NCBI RefSeq assembly: GCF_030929555.1
Contig: NZ_JAVFVT010000020.1
Location: 62,001-126,000, forward strand
Reading direction: 5' to 3'
From: Paenibacillus sp. LHD-117
Lineage (GTDB): Bacteria > Bacillota > Bacilli > Paenibacillales > Paenibacillaceae
Length of the DNA: 64,000 nucleotides
Part shown: positions 51,807 through 63,680 of the stretch, one piece after another
How positions within the stretch are numbered: position 1 is the first letter of the stretch
Layout of the letters: each line of letters begins with the position of its first letter
Notes under the pieces: generated by a model
What the model saw: only the letters and a program-made list of their open reading frames with translations
The model's database searches: none
What the model was told of the DNA's origin: nothing
Made by a program: the position numbers and the translations under genes

Positions 51807-52918
51807 GCTTTTTTCATACGTTCGAAGATTGATTCGTGATGTTCACTCTGTTCGCTTGCGGGTTCCACATTCAGCCCGCCGAATTGGCGAAGAAGCTCCT
51901 TCTGTTCATCTGTCAGCTTCGTCGGCGTCACAATCGTGACCTTCACGTGCTGATCCCCCGTGCCGTAGCCGCGCAGCTTAGGCACGCCTTTGCCTTTCAG
52001 CCGGAAATACGTACCCGTCTGCGTGCCGGCAGGCACTTTCAGCTTCACCTTCTCGGTCAGCGTCGGAATTTCGATCTCGTCGCCAAGCGCCGCCTGGACG
52101 AACGTCAACGGAACCTCGCAATAGATATCGTCGTTCTCGCGTTCGAAGAAATCATGCGGCTTCACCCGAATGACGATGTAGAGATCGCCGGAAGGGCCGC
52201 CGCGCGTTCCGCCTTCGCCTTCGCCGGTCATCCGGATTTGGGCGCCGTCATCCACGCCTGCAGGAATATTGACTTTGATTCTGCGCTGCTTCTTCACTTT
52301 GCCTGCGCCATGGCAAGTTCCGCACTTGTCGCGGATAATACGGCCCGTGCCGCTGCAATTCGTACACGCCCGGCGATTGACCATTCTGCCGAACGGCGTG
52401 TTCTGCACCACTTCCTGCTGGCCGGAACCTCGGCAGGTGGAGCAAGCTTCCGGCTTCGTGCCCGGTTTGGCACCCGAGCCATGGCAGGTATCGCAAGATT
52501 CGGTGCGGGGAATCGTAATTTCCGCTTCCTTGCCGAATACCGCTTCCTTGAACTCGACCGTCATCGTATATTGCAGATCATTGCCTCGCTGCGGCGCGTT
52601 CGGATCGCGCCTTCCGCCGCCTCCGCCGAAGAACATGTCGAATATATCCCCGAAGCCTCCGAAGTCCGCGCCGCCCGCGCCGCCCATCCCTTGATTCGGA
52701 TCCACATGACCGTAACGGTCGTAAGTCGAGCGTTTCCCGTCGTCGCTCAGGACGTCGTAAGCTTCCTTCACTTCCTTGAACTTGCTCTCCGCGTCCGCTT
52801 CCTTATTGACGTCGGGATGGTATTGCCTCGCCAGCTTACGATAAGACTTTTTGATATCCTCCGCGGAGGCATCCTTGCCGACGCCAAGCACATCGTAATA
52901 ATCCCGTTTGTTTGCCAT
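51791..52918 (-). CDS. dnaJ: Molecular chaperone DnaJ
   Basis: DnaJ (Hsp40) delivers clients to DnaK and triggers its ATPase. The 375-residue protein has the J domain with HPD (residues about 5-70), a Gly/Phe-rich region ([20 protein letters not shown]), four zinc repeats ([32 protein letters not shown]) and the C-terminal substrate domains, so it is class I. The ATG at 52918 follows GGAGGTGAG; the frame upstream of it is rejected. It is the last gene of the heat-shock operon. Confidence 0.97.
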   Translation of the reverse strand: MANKRDYYDVLGVGKDASAEDIKKSYRKLARQYHPDVNKEADAESKFKEVKEAYDVLSDDGKRSTYDRYGHVDPNQGMGGAGGADFGGFGDIFDMFFGGGGGRRDPNAPQRGNDLQYTMTVEFKEAVFGKEAEITIPRTESCDTCHGSGAKPGTKPEACSTCRGSGQQEVVQNTPFGRMVNRRACTNCSGTGRIIRDKCGTCHGAGKVKKQRRIKVNIPAGVDDGAQIRMTGEGEGGTRGGPSGDLYIVIRVKPHDFFERENDDIYCEVPLTFVQAALGDEIEIPTLTEKVKLKVPAGTQTGTYFRLKGKGVPKLRGYGTGDQHVKVTIVTPTKLTDEQKELLRQFGGLNVEPASEQSEHHESIFERMKKAFRGE

Positions 52919-53129
52919 CCGATTCTCACCTCCGCAATGAAATGACACTATCCTCTATCTTAACACGAGAAGAAACGGTGCCGTCAATGTTGCATTCGAC
53001 GATACCGTTTCCATTTCGTGCCGAAACGCTTCGATCACGCATCGGCAGGCCGCGCCTGTCGCGCGACCGCCGCTCGCGAAAGGAGGCCAAAGACGGGCGC
53101 GCCCGTCCTTGACCCCTATCCCGTCGCCC

Positions 53130-54989
<1,860 letters not shown>

Positions 54990-55063
54990 TCAAATAAGTG
55001 GTTGTATTGTCACTCGCGGATCATCCGCATGATTGCGCGCTGGCAGGCAGGTTTCGGGAGCGG

Positions 55064-55639
55064 TTAGCCGCTCACCTTCACCATCGCCGGACGAAGGACC
55101 TTCTCCTTCAACATATAACCCTTCTGGACTTCCTCCACGACGATCCCTTCCTCGTGCTCGTCGGACTCGACTTGCATGATGGCCTGATGGAACTCGGGAT
55201 TAAACGGTTGGCCAACGGACTCGATCGCCTTCAGCCCCTCGGCTTCCAGCGTTTGGGACAATTGGCGGAAGATCATGTCAACGCCTTTGGCCAGCGATTC
55301 ATAATCGCTATTGGACGAAGCCGCCGCAATGGCGCGTTCGAAATTGTCGACGATCGGAACCAATTGACCGATCAGCTTCATCGAAGCGTATTGCGCCAGC
55401 TCTTCCTTCTCCTTCGCGGTACGGCGTCTGAAGTTATCGAAATCCGCTTGCGCGCGTAAGTATCGCTGCTGAGACTCATCCGCATGCTTCGCCAGCTCGG
55501 CGTAACGGGTATCCTCCGCTTGCTCCTCCACATCGGCGTTCTGCGCTTCGGCTTCAGCCGTAGCTTGCTCCGCAGCTTGATCGGAAGCGTCTTCTACTAC
55601 TGTATCCGTTGTATCGTTATGTTGTTCCTTGGTACTCAC
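55064..55639 (-). CDS. grpE: Nucleotide exchange factor GrpE
   Basis: GrpE releases ADP from DnaK. The 191-residue product has an acidic, alanine/glutamate-rich N terminus (about 1-45), a long dimerising helix (ADESQQRYLRAQADFDNFRR) and the C-terminal beta domain (LEAEGLKAIESVGQPFNPEF; KVLRPAMVKVSG). The start is GTG at 55639, with the perfect GGAGGTGAT upstream. It lies between hrcA and dnaK in the standard order. Confidence 0.97.
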   Translation of the reverse strand: MSTKEQHNDTTDTVVEDASDQAAEQATAEAEAQNADVEEQAEDTRYAELAKHADESQQRYLRAQADFDNFRRRTAKEKEELAQYASMKLIGQLVPIVDNFERAIAAASSNSDYESLAKGVDMIFRQLSQTLEAEGLKAIESVGQPFNPEFHQAIMQVESDEHEEGIVVEEVQKGYMLKEKVLRPAMVKVSG

Positions 55640-55698
55640 CCTATCACCTCCTTATTCAAATGCAGCTGCAAGCCGCAGATCGGCGCCGCTCGTTCTTC

Positions 55699-56724
55699 TT
55701 ATTTGTACCATCTGCCGAGCAGCGTGCCCATATCTTTGGATATCAGATCGAGCAAGCTAATCACTTTGCCGTATTCCATTCGGGTCGGACCCAAAATGCC
55801 GATCGTGCCGAGCGCTTCGCCGTTTATGGAATACGTTGCCGTAATCAAGCTGCAATCGCTAATCGCTTTGTGGTCATTTTCCGTGCCGATACGCACTTGT
55901 ATGCCCGAAGGAAGCGATGTGAACATTTTCATGATCGTAGGCGTCTCGTCAAGCAGATCCAGAATTGTCTTCACCTTGTCGACGTCCTTAAATTCCGGCT
56001 GGGTCAGCATGTTCGTCGTTCCGCTCATGAAGATCCGTTGTTCCTCGTCGTTCTGCAGCGCGCTGTCGAGTACGCCGAGCAAACCTTCATAATGGTCGAC
56101 GTGACGTTCCAGCTCCTGCCCGACCTCCGAATACAGCTTCGCCTTGAGCCGAACAAGCGGAACGCCCACCAGCTTCGTATTCAAAATATTTACGACCTTC
56201 TGCATGTCGTCCATATTCAAATTCGGCGGGATCGAAATCGTGCGGTTCTCGACATGTCCCGTATTCGTTACGATAATGGCGACTGCGGATTCCGCGTTGA
56301 GCGGTACCAGCCCGAAGTGTTTCAGTGACGTTTGGAACAATTCCGGACCAAGCAAGATCGACGTGTAATTCGTCAAATTCGACAAGATCATCGCGGTTTG
56401 CTGTATGACTTGTTCCATCTGGTTCAGTTTATCCGTTACAAAAGATTTCATCAGGCCCAGATCGCTGTCGTTCACCTCGCCAAGCTTGACCAGGTGGTCG
56501 ACGTAATACCGGTATCCCTTGGTGGACGGGACGCGGCCGGCCGACGTATGGGGCTGCTCGAGAAACCCGAGCTCTTCCAGGTCCGCCATCTCGTTCCGAA
56601 TGGTAGCCGGGCTGAATCCGACATCCCCGCGCTTCGAAATGCTGCGCGAGCCTACCGGCTCTGCCGAACGGATATAATCGTCTACTATGGCGTTTAAGAT
56701 CATTCGCTGTCGTTCCGTCAACAT
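55699..56724 (-). CDS. hrcA: Heat-inducible transcription repressor HrcA
   Basis: HrcA binds CIRCE and represses class I heat-shock genes, with GroE feeding back on its folding. The 341-residue product has an N-terminal winged helix (SKRGDVGFSPATIRNEMADL), a GAF-like domain and an inserted dimerisation domain. The ATG at 56724 follows GGAGGGAT; the longer upstream frame would run across CIRCE and is rejected. It is the first gene of hrcA-grpE-dnaK-dnaJ and autoregulated through the operator 50 bases upstream. Confidence 0.97.
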   Translation of the reverse strand: MLTERQRMILNAIVDDYIRSAEPVGSRSISKRGDVGFSPATIRNEMADLEELGFLEQPHTSAGRVPSTKGYRYYVDHLVKLGEVNDSDLGLMKSFVTDKLNQMEQVIQQTAMILSNLTNYTSILLGPELFQTSLKHFGLVPLNAESAVAIIVTNTGHVENRTISIPPNLNMDDMQKVVNILNTKLVGVPLVRLKAKLYSEVGQELERHVDHYEGLLGVLDSALQNDEEQRIFMSGTTNMLTQPEFKDVDKVKTILDLLDETPTIMKMFTSLPSGIQVRIGTENDHKAISDCSLITATYSINGEALGTIGILGPTRMEYGKVISLLDLISKDMGTLLGRWYK

Positions 56725-56773
56725 AGTAAATCCCTCCGATTCCCATTCGAATTCGCCTTGCGCCTGTCCTTCG

Positions 56774-56800
56774 TTAGCACTCAACATCAATGAGTGCTAA
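56774..56800 (-). promoter_or_regulatory. CIRCE operator (HrcA binding site)
   Basis: TTAGCACTC (56774-56782), nine bases, GAGTGCTAA (56792-56800): a perfect consensus CIRCE inverted repeat in the hrcA leader. It is the only CIRCE in the window; none precedes dnaK. Confidence 0.98.
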
Positions 56801-56811
56801 TCACTATTACA

Positions 56812-56841
56812 AAAATACCAAACCAGCTTGACGATTGTCAA
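56812..56841 (-). promoter_or_regulatory. Sigma-A promoter of the hrcA operon
   Basis: TTGACA (56841-56836) and TATTTT (56817-56812) with 18-base spacing on the minus strand; the predicted start is beside CIRCE, so HrcA would block initiation or clearance. Confidence 0.7.
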
Positions 56842-56870
56842 GTCGGTTCGGCATTTTCAGTCCATTATTT

Positions 56871-57344
56871 TCAAGACTCCAGCACCTTCAGCACCGCGAT
56901 TTCGTCGCAGGCGAATTGCTTGGGGCAATTCACGCAATCTCTCCATACCTTCTCCGGGAAAATCTCCTTCTCGACGACCGTAAAGCCGTTCCGTTCGAAA
57001 AATTTATCCGCGTACGTCAGCGCCATCACCTTGGTGATGCCTTGCTCCTTCGCTTGCGCAAGGAGAGCGTCCACCAGCTTGCTTCCGATTCCAAGGCTTT
57101 TATAGCCGTCCGTGATCCCTAAAGACCGAATCTCGACCAAATTATCGCCAAGCTTCGTTAGCGAGCCGCAGCCCACGACCTCGTCTCCGACCTCGGCCAC
57201 GACGAACGTATCGATCAGATCGGCAAGAACCTCTCGCGTGCGCGGCAGCATGACGCCTTTCTCGGCATAACCTTTGATTAATTGAAATAAAGTTTCCACG
57301 TCGTCCGACGTCGCTGTTCTGCATAACACTTGCGCGGTCTGCAT
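56871..57344 (-). CDS. GNAT family N-acetyltransferase (ArgA-like)
   Basis: The 157-residue protein starts with a GNAT fold (CRTATSDDVETLFQLIKGYA), has the acetyl-CoA loop SLGITDGYKSLGIGSKLVDA and a C-terminal FFERNGFTVVEKEIFPEKVW, followed by three cysteines in DCVNCPKQFACDE that could bind metal. The general layout resembles stand-alone ArgA-type acetyltransferases, but the substrate is not certain. The ATG at 57344 follows GGGGGTG. It lies between hemW and hrcA, and is not part of the heat-shock operon because the hrcA promoter follows it. Confidence 0.85.
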   Translation of the reverse strand: MQTAQVLCRTATSDDVETLFQLIKGYAEKGVMLPRTREVLADLIDTFVVAEVGDEVVGCGSLTKLGDNLVEIRSLGITDGYKSLGIGSKLVDALLAQAKEQGITKVMALTYADKFFERNGFTVVEKEIFPEKVWRDCVNCPKQFACDEIAVLKVLES

Positions 57345-57421
57345 CGCTGCCTACACCCCCGAGAGACAAGATCTGAGTTCAATATGAATAAATATACATC
57401 AGATCGCATGAATTCTCAAGG

Positions 57422-58609
57422 TTATTTTTCACCGATTTGTTCAGTCTCCGCACCGATAAACGAGCCGAATACTTCATTGCCGAGCAAGACGCCGCAATCC
57501 GTTAACCGGTACCAATCATCGCCGTCCCGTTGCACCTGCTCCAACAGGCCATCGCTCGTCAGCTTGCCGATCGTGCCGCCGAAAACCGATTCCAGCTGGC
57601 GACCGCCAAACTGCTTAGCGAACCTCGACGCCGGCACGCCCTCAAGCAGCCGAAGCCCGACCATCATAAAATCTTCCATCGCTTCCCGCTCGGTCACCTC
57701 AAAGGATTCCAACCGAGGCAGCTTGCTCGCGCTTGCATCGATATAGGGCTGAACGCCTTTTAGATTGATATGGCGCGTCCTGTTTGCATATCCATGCGCC
57801 CCTGCGCCTAACCCGTAGTAAGGCTCGTTGCGCCAGTAGGTCGAGTTATGCCTGCTTTCGAATCCGGGTTTGGCGAAGTTGCTGATCTCGTAATGGCCGT
57901 ATCCTCCCTCCTTCAGCTTCTTCATTAATAGAAGAAACATCTCGTACTCCTCTTCCTCGGGAGGGAGCGGCAGCTCGTTGCGTTCGTACAGCTTGTGGAA
58001 CAAGGTATTTTCTTCAACCTTCAAGCTATATAGCGAATAATGCGGCAGTCCGAGCGCCATCGCGCGGTCGACGCTGTCCGAGAGATGCGCGAGCGTCTGG
58101 CCGGGCAGTCCGAACATCAAGTCGATCGACAGGTTATCGAAACCCGTCTTCCGGGCATTCTCCAAGCTGCGGTAAACGTCGTCCACGTTATGAATCCGTC
58201 CGATTCGCTCCAGAAGCCCGTTGTCGAACGATTGAACGCCGAAGCTGATCCGGTTCACGCCACCGGCCCTCATAGCGCCAAGCTTATCCTCGTCTGTCGT
58301 GCCGGGATTGGCTTCCATCGTAAATTCCACGTTTGCTGCCAGCGGAAAGTGCGACCTAACCGCCCGAAGGAATCTCTCCATCTGAGGCGGCGTCAGTACC
58401 GTCGGCGTCCCGCCGCCGACGAACACGGTGTCGATACGTTCCGGCCGCATCGTTTCGACGGTCCGTTTCATTTCTTCCTCGAGCGCGTCCAAATACTGAT
58501 CCACGGGCTGTCCTCTTAACACGTAAGAAGTAAAGTCGCAATAGTGGCATTTGTTCGTGCAGAACGGGATGTGTATATAAAGCGCGTTTGGCGCTTGTTG
58601 TAACGTCAT
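57422..58609 (-). CDS. hemW: Radical SAM heme chaperone HemW
   Basis: HemW (formerly labelled coproporphyrinogen III oxidase) binds haem and inserts it into respiratory enzymes. The 395-residue product has the radical-SAM motif CTNKCHYC near residue 17, FVGGGTPTVL and the C-terminal HemN-like winged helix (SDGLLEQVQRDGDDWYRLTD). It starts at ATG 58609 behind GGGAGGG. The order lepA-hemW-hrcA is conserved in Bacillales, with the acetyltransferase inserted here. Confidence 0.94.
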   Translation of the reverse strand: MTLQQAPNALYIHIPFCTNKCHYCDFTSYVLRGQPVDQYLDALEEEMKRTVETMRPERIDTVFVGGGTPTVLTPPQMERFLRAVRSHFPLAANVEFTMEANPGTTDEDKLGAMRAGGVNRISFGVQSFDNGLLERIGRIHNVDDVYRSLENARKTGFDNLSIDLMFGLPGQTLAHLSDSVDRAMALGLPHYSLYSLKVEENTLFHKLYERNELPLPPEEEEYEMFLLLMKKLKEGGYGHYEISNFAKPGFESRHNSTYWRNEPYYGLGAGAHGYANRTRHINLKGVQPYIDASASKLPRLESFEVTEREAMEDFMMVGLRLLEGVPASRFAKQFGGRQLESVFGGTIGKLTSDGLLEQVQRDGDDWYRLTDCGVLLGNEVFGSFIGAETEQIGEK

Positions 58610-58650
58610 TTCAATTTCCCTCCCATGGCAAAACGATTACATCGATACAA

Positions 58651-58677
58651 ACGAAGAAAGGAGAGCAGCGCTCTCCT
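58651..58677 (-). terminator. Candidate terminator after lepA
   Basis: AGGAGAGC-GCT-GCTCTCCT forms an eight-pair stem (58677-58659) followed by TTCTTCGTTT on the minus strand, 22 bases after the lepA stop; the T tract is interrupted. Confidence 0.6.
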
Positions 58678-58699
58678 CTCCAAATGACCCGATCCTGGC

Positions 58700-60517
58700 T
58701 TAATCCTCGTCGATCTTGAGCACCGCCATGAACGCTTCCTGCGGTACTTCGACGCTGCCGACCTGCTTCATCCGTTTCTTGCCTTCCTTCTGCTTCTCGA
58801 GCAGCTTGCGCTTCCGGCTAATATCGCCGCCGTAACACTTGGCAAGAACGTTCTTCCGCATAGCCTTGACCGTCTCGCGGGCGATGACCTTCGTGCCGAT
58901 GGATGCTTGGACCGGCACCTCGAACATCTGACGAGGGATCAGCTCCTTCAGTTTCTCGCAGATGACGCGCCCCCGCTGATAAGCGCGGTCGCGGTGAACA
59001 ATGACCGACAAAGCGTCGACCTGTTCGTTGTTCAGCATAATATCCATCTTCACGAGATTCGATTTGCGGTAACCTGACAGCTCGTAATCGAACGATGCGT
59101 AACCTTTGGTGCTCGATTTCAACTGATCGAAGAAATCGTAAACGATCTCCGACAGCGGCATATGGTAGGTCAACGTGACTCGGTTCGTATCGAGGTATTC
59201 CATGTTGACGAACTCGCCGCGTTTGCCTTGGCAAAGCTCCATGATCGCGCCGACATAATCGTTCGGCACGATGACGCCCGCTTTGACGTACGGTTCTTCG
59301 ACGAAGTCCAGCTTACCGGATTCCGGATAGTTGGACGGGTTGTCGATGTTCAATTGCTCGCCGTTCGTCAGCGTTACTTTATAGATAACGCTCGGCGCCG
59401 TAGTGATCAGCGGAATGTTGAATTCGCGCTCGATGCGCTCCTGGATGATTTCCATATGGAGCAATCCAAGGAAGCCGCAGCGGAAGCCGAAGCCGAGCGC
59501 GGTCGAAGACTCGGGCTCGTAACGAAGCGACGCGTCGTTCAGCTCGAGCTTCTCCAGCGCATCGCGCAAGTCGTTATAATCTTGATTCTCGATCGGGTAC
59601 AATCCGCAATAAACCATCGGGTTAATCCGTCTGTAGCCGGGGAGCGGCTCGGGAGCCGGACGTTTGGCATCCGTGACGGTATCGCCCACGCGCGTATCCT
59701 TGACGTTCTTTATGCCCGCAACGATAAATCCGACGTCGCCGACGGCTAATTCGTCGACGATGGACATCCGCGGCTTGAACGCGCCGACTTCGATGACTTC
59801 AAACTCTGCTCCGGTCGCCATGAAGCGGATTTTTTTGCCTGCTTTGATGTTCCCGTCGATGACGCGGACGTAGACGATGACGCCTTTGTAAGCATCGTAG
59901 TGCGAATCGAAAATCAATGCCTTCAGTGGCTCGTCCGGATCGCCGTTCGGAGCCGGCACCTTCTGCACGACCTGCTCCAAAATTTCCTTGATGCCGATGC
60001 CGGCTTTCGCCGAAGCATGAACCGCTTCACTTGCGTCCAGCCCGATGACGTCCTCGATCTCCTGCTTCACCCGTTCCGGTTCGGCGCTCGGAAGATCGAT
60101 TTTGTTGATGACGGGCAGCACTTCAAGGTTGTTGTCGAGCGCCAAGTACACGTTCGCAAGCGTCTGCGCTTCGATGCCTTGGGCGGCGTCGACGACCAGC
60201 AGGGCGCCTTCGCATGCCGCCATGCTTCGGGACACCTCGTATGTAAAGTCGACATGTCCGGGCGTATCGATCAAGTTAAGCAGATATTCTTCGCCGTCAT
60301 CCGCCTTGTACGAGAGGCGAACGGCCTGCAGCTTGATCGTAATGCCGCGTTCGCGCTCCAGATCCATCTGGTCGAGCACCTGTGCCTGCATCTCGCGGGA
60401 TGACAGCGCGCCTGTGTACTCCAAAATCCGGTCCGCGAGCGTGGACTTGCCATGGTCAATATGAGCGATAATGGAAAAATTCCTTATTTTCTTCTGTCGG
60501 TCACGAACGTCAGTCAT
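58700..60517 (-). CDS. lepA: Elongation factor 4 (LepA)
   Basis: LepA is a ribosome-binding GTPase related to EF-G. The 605-residue protein has G1 AHIDHGKS, G3 DTPGHVDF and G4 NKIDLPSA, domains II, III and V as in EF-G, and the unique C-terminal domain ([20 protein letters not shown]). The ATG at 60517 follows GGGGG; the upstream extension (MCGGSS) is rejected. It follows yqxA by 77 bases in the conserved gpr-spoIIP-yqxA-lepA order. Confidence 0.97.
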   Translation of the reverse strand: MTDVRDRQKKIRNFSIIAHIDHGKSTLADRILEYTGALSSREMQAQVLDQMDLERERGITIKLQAVRLSYKADDGEEYLLNLIDTPGHVDFTYEVSRSMAACEGALLVVDAAQGIEAQTLANVYLALDNNLEVLPVINKIDLPSAEPERVKQEIEDVIGLDASEAVHASAKAGIGIKEILEQVVQKVPAPNGDPDEPLKALIFDSHYDAYKGVIVYVRVIDGNIKAGKKIRFMATGAEFEVIEVGAFKPRMSIVDELAVGDVGFIVAGIKNVKDTRVGDTVTDAKRPAPEPLPGYRRINPMVYCGLYPIENQDYNDLRDALEKLELNDASLRYEPESSTALGFGFRCGFLGLLHMEIIQERIEREFNIPLITTAPSVIYKVTLTNGEQLNIDNPSNYPESGKLDFVEEPYVKAGVIVPNDYVGAIMELCQGKRGEFVNMEYLDTNRVTLTYHMPLSEIVYDFFDQLKSSTKGYASFDYELSGYRKSNLVKMDIMLNNEQVDALSVIVHRDRAYQRGRVICEKLKELIPRQMFEVPVQASIGTKVIARETVKAMRKNVLAKCYGGDISRKRKLLEKQKEGKKRMKQVGSVEVPQEAFMAVLKIDED

Positions 60518-60594
60518 GCTTGAGCCCCCACACATTCCAATAATCCAATCATTCTTTCTATTATATCAGCAACAAGGGAGCACAGCAACGAAAG

Positions 60595-60987
60595 TTAGTT
60601 CATCAGGCCGTCGAACAACGATACGACAAACCGGATGCCTTTGCTGGAAGCTGTTTGGAGCAAGCCGGAGGTGGAGTCGGCGATTTTGTTGACGGCGGCT
60701 TGATCTTCCTCGAGCGGCATGCCGGGCAGGCGCCGATTTTCCCCGTTGTCGTAGGCGTCGCCGTACGCGATTTTGCGGATATCGTCCAGCTCCTTCTCTA
60801 GCTCCGCAATGCGTTTCTCGGTTTCGCTGGCATTCGTAAGTTCCCCTGTGTCATACGTATATCGTTCGGAGCCGTCCATCGGCCCGTAGATCCGTTCGAT
60901 GCCGGATGTCGACATCTCCATCCCGAACAACACGATGAAGGTGAGCGCGCCGCCCAGCAGCAGCAGTTTCCAGCTTTTCCGTTTCAT
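60595..60987 (-). CDS. yqxA: YqxA family protein (DUF3679-like), membrane anchored
   Basis: The 130-residue product has a basic start, one membrane helix (LLLLGGALTFIVLFGMEMST) and an outside part with a coiled coil (SETEKRIAELEKELDDIRKI). It is placed in the YqxA family by length, N-terminal anchor with the FGMEM motif and, mainly, by position between spoIIP and lepA, exactly as in B. subtilis. The role is unknown. The ATG at 60987 follows GAGGAGGAG and lies two bases after the spoIIP stop. Confidence 0.78.
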   Translation of the reverse strand: MKRKSWKLLLLGGALTFIVLFGMEMSTSGIERIYGPMDGSERYTYDTGELTNASETEKRIAELEKELDDIRKIAYGDAYDNGENRRLPGMPLEEDQAAVNKIADSTSGLLQTASSKGIRFVVSLFDGLMN

Positions 60988-60989
60988 GA

Positions 60990-62249
60990 TTACTCCTCCT
61001 CGCCCGATACTTCTTCGGCATCCCAATAGATCGAAGCTATAATTTCGGCCAGCGCGTCGGCCGTCCGGTAGGATTCATCCAGCGAATTGTCTACGCCGCC
61101 GATCTCCATGAGCACGCTCTCGGAAGCGAGCGACTGGTTGTATTCGGCGTTGCCCGTAGCAGCAGTCTTCCCCCAGATGCCGCGCGAAATACCCGGATAC
61201 TTCTTCTCTAGCTCATCGTGGATCTTGGTGGCGAACGCTTCATTTTCTTTCCAATTCGGATTGCGGTGCCCGATAATAAAATAAACCTGTGCGTAGCTCT
61301 TGCCGCCGATATCGACCGTCGTGTATTTGCGTTTCTGCGAGTCGCGGTGCAGGTCGAAGAAGTAGGTCAGATCGTCGCTGCCCGCCATCGCTTCCTTCAC
61401 TGTCTTCATCGAATACTTGTAGCTAAGCTCCCAGCGGTAATTCTTGATCGCCGTCGGATAATCTGTGTCGGACACGACCGAGCCGACGCCGTGTTCCTCA
61501 AGCTTCTCCGCCAGACGTTTGCCGACCAGCGTAATGTTTTTTGTGCCGGAGCTTGCGTCCTTGGCTCCCGGTTCAAGCTCGGGATACCAAGATTCCCGGT
61601 TGTGGGAATGGTAGATGAACGCGACCTTCCTGCCTTCCGTCGTCGGCTGCCCGTTCGGTTCGTCCTTCCCGCCGCTGTCCGTTCCATCTCCCGCTCCAGA
61701 TCCTTCCGAAGGCTCGTCTCCATCGTTCCCAGAGGAAGCTCCGCCCTCATTATCCGCAGGGGTGGGATCCGGCGTCGGTTCGTAAATCGGGGAATGGTCC
61801 TGCGGCCCGACATCGGCGTCCGTGCCGACCCCTTTCCTGATCAGGAAGGCATCGCTCTGCGCCATGCCAGGCAGTTCGCCGGCAAGCAAGCTGCTTGGAC
61901 TGCCTGGGTTAATATCCGTCAACGTCCGCATGAGGAAGACGCTAATTTCTTTGCCGGTCAGCGTATCCGTGGACAAGCTGCTTTGGAAAGCCGGCATTTC
62001 CATCTCCAGCATGTCGCCGAACAAGCCGCTTGATACCGATGCCGCGAACCCTTTCATCGAATCCATCGACGAAACCGAAGACTGCTGGTGGAGCATGACC
62101 GCAATGCCCAGCGTCATAAAAAACAACATCGAGCTAAGCGACAACAACGAGAAAGCTTTTCCCGTAACGAGCATCTCCCGAATCCGATCCGGCTCCCCCC
62201 ATCGTTCGGATTGCCGAAGCCCGCTCGCCATTTTGCTAAACCATTTCAT
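60990..62249 (-). CDS. spoIIP: Stage II sporulation protein P (SpoIIP)
   Basis: SpoIIP is the amidase/endopeptidase partner of SpoIID and SpoIIM that thins septal peptidoglycan and drives engulfment. The 419-residue product has one membrane anchor (about residues 30-55), a linker rich in Gly, Asp, Ser and Pro (about 165-215) and the catalytic domain with the zinc motif FIYHSHNRESWYPE, DTDYPT, FFDLHRDSQ and LMEIGGVDN (glutamate). The ATG at 62249 follows GGGAGGGA; the longer frame is rejected. I found no convincing sigma-E promoter in the 148 bases upstream. Confidence 0.95.
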   Translation of the reverse strand: MKWFSKMASGLRQSERWGEPDRIREMLVTGKAFSLLSLSSMLFFMTLGIAVMLHQQSSVSSMDSMKGFAASVSSGLFGDMLEMEMPAFQSSLSTDTLTGKEISVFLMRTLTDINPGSPSSLLAGELPGMAQSDAFLIRKGVGTDADVGPQDHSPIYEPTPDPTPADNEGGASSGNDGDEPSEGSGAGDGTDSGGKDEPNGQPTTEGRKVAFIYHSHNRESWYPELEPGAKDASSGTKNITLVGKRLAEKLEEHGVGSVVSDTDYPTAIKNYRWELSYKYSMKTVKEAMAGSDDLTYFFDLHRDSQKRKYTTVDIGGKSYAQVYFIIGHRNPNWKENEAFATKIHDELEKKYPGISRGIWGKTAATGNAEYNQSLASESVLMEIGGVDNSLDESYRTADALAEIIASIYWDAEEVSGEEE

Positions 62250-62374
62250 AATCGATTCCCTCCCTAACCGCAAATCCATAAGTTGTCCAACAATGTACTA
62301 CTAACCTATGAACGCGAGAGAGATGGTAGAACCAAATTAATAGATAGAGTTTGAATCATAGAGTGACGGTACGC

Positions 62375-62405
62375 GAAAAAACCGCAAACCCGGACGGGCA
62401 TGCGG
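62375..62405 (-). terminator. Terminator after gpr
   Basis: CCGCA-TG-CCCG-TC-CGGG-TT-TGCGG (62405-62382) forms a nine-pair stem with one internal loop, then six T on the minus strand, 22 bases after the gpr stop. Confidence 0.85.
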
Positions 62406-62427
62406 CATCGCAAACGATCTGTATTTG

Positions 62428-63450
62428 TTAATGCGTATAAGCGGCTACGTTATCCGTGTCGACCGCCTCGTGCAGCGAAGCGTTCAGGCCGCTCGCGATG
62501 ATGTTCGCAATATCCTCGATGAACTGATCGACTTCTTTCGGCGTGACCAGCAGGTCGTGACCGACCGGCCCGAGCACTTCTTTCACGAGCTGCAGCCGCT
62601 CGTTCTCCGGCATTCCGTTCATCAGTCCGAAAATCTGGTTCGTGTCGCCCTTCTGCTCCTCCAAATGGCCCTTCATCATTTCGAACGCGTTGTTCACGAT
62701 CGTAGAAGCGTACACGACGGTCGGAACGCCGATGGCGATCACCGGAATGCCTAGGATGTCTTTGGTTAGTCCTTTCCGCTTGTTGCCGATGCCAGAGCCG
62801 GGGTGGATCCCCGTATCCGCGATCTGGATCGTCGTATTGACCCGCTCGAGTGCTTTGGACGCCAGCGCGTCGATCGCAATGATGAGATCCGGCTTCGATT
62901 GGTCGGCGATGCCGTGCACGATCTCGCTAGACTCGATGCCGGTTATGCCGAGCACGCCCGGCGCTACGGCGCTGACCGGACGATAACCGGGAGCCACCTG
63001 ATCCGGCATCAATTCGAAGAAGTGGCGCGTCACCATGACGTTCTCGACGACCAACGGCCCGAGCGCGTCGGGCGTGACGTTCCAATTGCCAAGCCCCACG
63101 ATAAGAACCTTCGCCATCTTGCCGATTTGAAGCCGCTCCAGGAACGATTCGAAATGTTTGGCGAAATGGGTGGCCACGCGATCCTGCAGCGTCGTATCCC
63201 CGTTTCGCAGCCCCGGCACCTCGATCGTGACGTATTGTCCGACGATTTTGCCGATGGCCTGAGAGCCTTGTTCGTTTTGGACATGCAGGACGGTCACCGT
63301 AATGCCGTCGTCCTCGGTTACCTCCGAATGGATGCCCGGAATCGGTCCCCCGTCCGGCTGCGCCAGCTCCCTTGCCTCCAAGGCAAGATCCGTTCTGACG
63401 TTAAATTTCTGCAGGTCAAGCTGATCCTGTGGCTGTTCGTTCATGTTCAT
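62428..63450 (-). CDS. gpr: GPR endopeptidase (germination protease)
   Basis: GPR degrades small acid-soluble spore proteins during germination. It is made in the forespore as a zymogen. The 340-residue product has a short propeptide followed by FNVRTDLALEARE, matching the processed N terminus of the family, then the body with VLIVGLGNWNVTPDALGP, GITGIESSEIVHGI and DALASKALERVNTTIQI. The ATG at 63450 follows AAAGGAG; a second ATG two codons later is possible, and the upstream frame has no ribosome site. It sits ahead of spoIIP and divergent from rpsT. A sigma-G promoter is expected but I could not find a good match. Confidence 0.95.
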   Translation of the reverse strand: MNMNEQPQDQLDLQKFNVRTDLALEARELAQPDGGPIPGIHSEVTEDDGITVTVLHVQNEQGSQAIGKIVGQYVTIEVPGLRNGDTTLQDRVATHFAKHFESFLERLQIGKMAKVLIVGLGNWNVTPDALGPLVVENVMVTRHFFELMPDQVAPGYRPVSAVAPGVLGITGIESSEIVHGIADQSKPDLIIAIDALASKALERVNTTIQIADTGIHPGSGIGNKRKGLTKDILGIPVIAIGVPTVVYASTIVNNAFEMMKGHLEEQKGDTNQIFGLMNGMPENERLQLVKEVLGPVGHDLLVTPKEVDQFIEDIANIIASGLNASLHEAVDTDNVAAYTH

Positions 63451-63564
63451 GCCGCTCCTTTCGTGCAATCGTACTTTCGTTATTGTTCGCAAAGCTGCCT
63501 TTTTCATACGATTTCCCCATCTCCCCTCCGGGTATGCGCGCATAGGGACGAAACTCGGTTACTA

Positions 63565-63593
63565 TTGCTTTTTGGGCAGTCGCATGATAATAT
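63565..63593 (+). promoter_or_regulatory. Candidate sigma-A promoter of rpsT
   Basis: TTGCTT (63565-63570) and TAATAT (63588-63593) with 17-base spacing; the leader to the ATG at 63681 would be about 80 bases. Confidence 0.5.
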
Positions 63594-63680
63594 ATTTTAA
63601 GTTGTGTTGAGTAGGTTTTGAACCAATCGACCCCGCTTCGTTACGAAGCATTGCACAGAATTACGTAGGAGGTGAATTCC

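Noticed and set aside
53090..53125. Palindrome GACGGGCGCGCCCGTC between dnaK and dnaJ as a terminator
   Set aside because: Only three T follow, and dnaJ must be transcribed from the same operon; recorded in the dnaK entry as at most a weak site.
62280..62427. Sigma-E promoter for spoIIP
   Set aside because: CATAGGTT resembles a -10 box but no matching -35 lies 14-15 bases upstream.
63451..63543. Sigma-G promoter for gpr
   Set aside because: GCATA and CGTATGA occur but at the wrong spacing (22 bases).
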